From Syntrophaceae bacterium CG2_30_49_12 (GTDB lineage: Bacteria; Desulfobacterota; Syntrophia; Syntrophales; CG2-30-49-12), in the NCBI GenBank assembly GCA_001873675.1, contig MNZP01000123.1, forward strand, positions 1-13,460: a stretch of 13,460 nt of DNA, in the 5' to 3' direction. This document shows, in pieces, positions 13,314-13,460 of this stretch (the first letter of the stretch is position 1; the number at the start of each line of letters is the position of its first letter). A program made the translations under genes and the position numbers. The notes beneath the pieces are model-generated. The model worked only from the letters and a program-made list of their open reading frames with translations. It was not told where the DNA came from and did not search any database.

Positions 13314-13430
13314 CTATAGTGAACGACATAAGTAAATTGTCATTTCGACCGAAGGGAGAAATCTAAGATTCCTCGCTTCGCTCGGAATGACATCTTTTAC
13401 ATGTCAACTTATTTAAGTCGTTCACTATAG
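13314..13430. mobile_element. 117-bp MITE-like element with nested palindromes
   Basis: The outer inverted repeats are a perfect 14 bp (ctatagtgaacgac at 13314-13327 and its complement at 13417-13430). Inside, a second palindrome has 26-bp imperfect arms (13339-13364 and 13366-13391) around a central base at 13365, carrying the gtcattccgagcgaagcgag-type sequence. The inner and outer palindromes are offset because the right spacer is 14 bases longer. No ORF is present. It begins 6 bp after the ATPase stop and could also act as a transcriptional barrier. Nothing recognisable lies in 13431-13460. Confidence 0.7.
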
Positions 13431-13460
13431 TAATACGCCTGCGGCGACTCCTCCTTGCCG

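Noticed and set aside
1..13460. tRNA or rRNA genes
   Set aside because: I saw no cloverleaf-like segments or conserved rRNA stretches on either strand; a covariance search would be decisive.

Overview
The window looks like chromosomal DNA from a bacterium of roughly even GC content. The bifunctional PurH, bacterial AroA, strong GGAGG-type ribosome binding sites and tightly packed operons all point to Bacteria. The acyl-CoA dehydrogenase/FAD-oxidase pair, a DUF4125 protein, an archaeal-type PurD and abundant short dispersed repeats would suit an anaerobe of the Desulfobacterota (Syntrophales-like) or a neighbouring phylum. That placement is inference.

Layout. Positions 1-84 are the 3' end of a repeat-bounded GxxExxY gene whose other part lies outside the window. 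Then come two short tandem-like repeat arrays and a two-gene unit (65-aa partner plus AbiEii-like nucleotidyltransferase, 247-853) flanked by an 11-bp inverted repeat. Positions 991-7237 hold a same-strand housekeeping run: aroA, an SPFH/prohibitin-like membrane protein, purD (archaeal type), purH, purE and tsaC. The SPFH gene is compositionally unlike its neighbours. A 26-bp-period repeat (7223-7269) separates this run from an acyl-CoA dehydrogenase and a GlcD-like FAD-linked oxidase (7297-9834). A secreted or anchored multidomain protein lies on the minus strand (9841-11577) and converges on the oxidase gene. After a divergent intergenic region come a DUF4125 gene, a 13-codon ORF that may be a gene remnant, and a broken AAA+/DUF4143 ATPase (12393-13307). 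The ATPase is interrupted by a 176-bp element. The window ends in a nested palindromic MITE-like repeat (13314-13430).

How the genes work together. purD, purH and purE are steps of de novo IMP synthesis, and tsaC (tRNA t6A synthesis) is translationally coupled to purE by a 16-bp overlap. The acyl-CoA dehydrogenase and FAD oxidase abut with no gap and are probably co-expressed redox enzymes.

The most interesting signal is the element inside the ATPase. Its 25-bp imperfect terminal inverted repeats are built from an 8-bp periodic motif. They enclose, wall to wall, the first ~27 codons and last 11 codons of a GxxExxY (predicted PD-(D/E)XK nuclease) gene. The same 3' end recurs at the left edge of the window, differing by exactly one 8-bp unit. 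This looks like a nuclease-coding terminal-inverted-repeat element and its internally deleted derivative.
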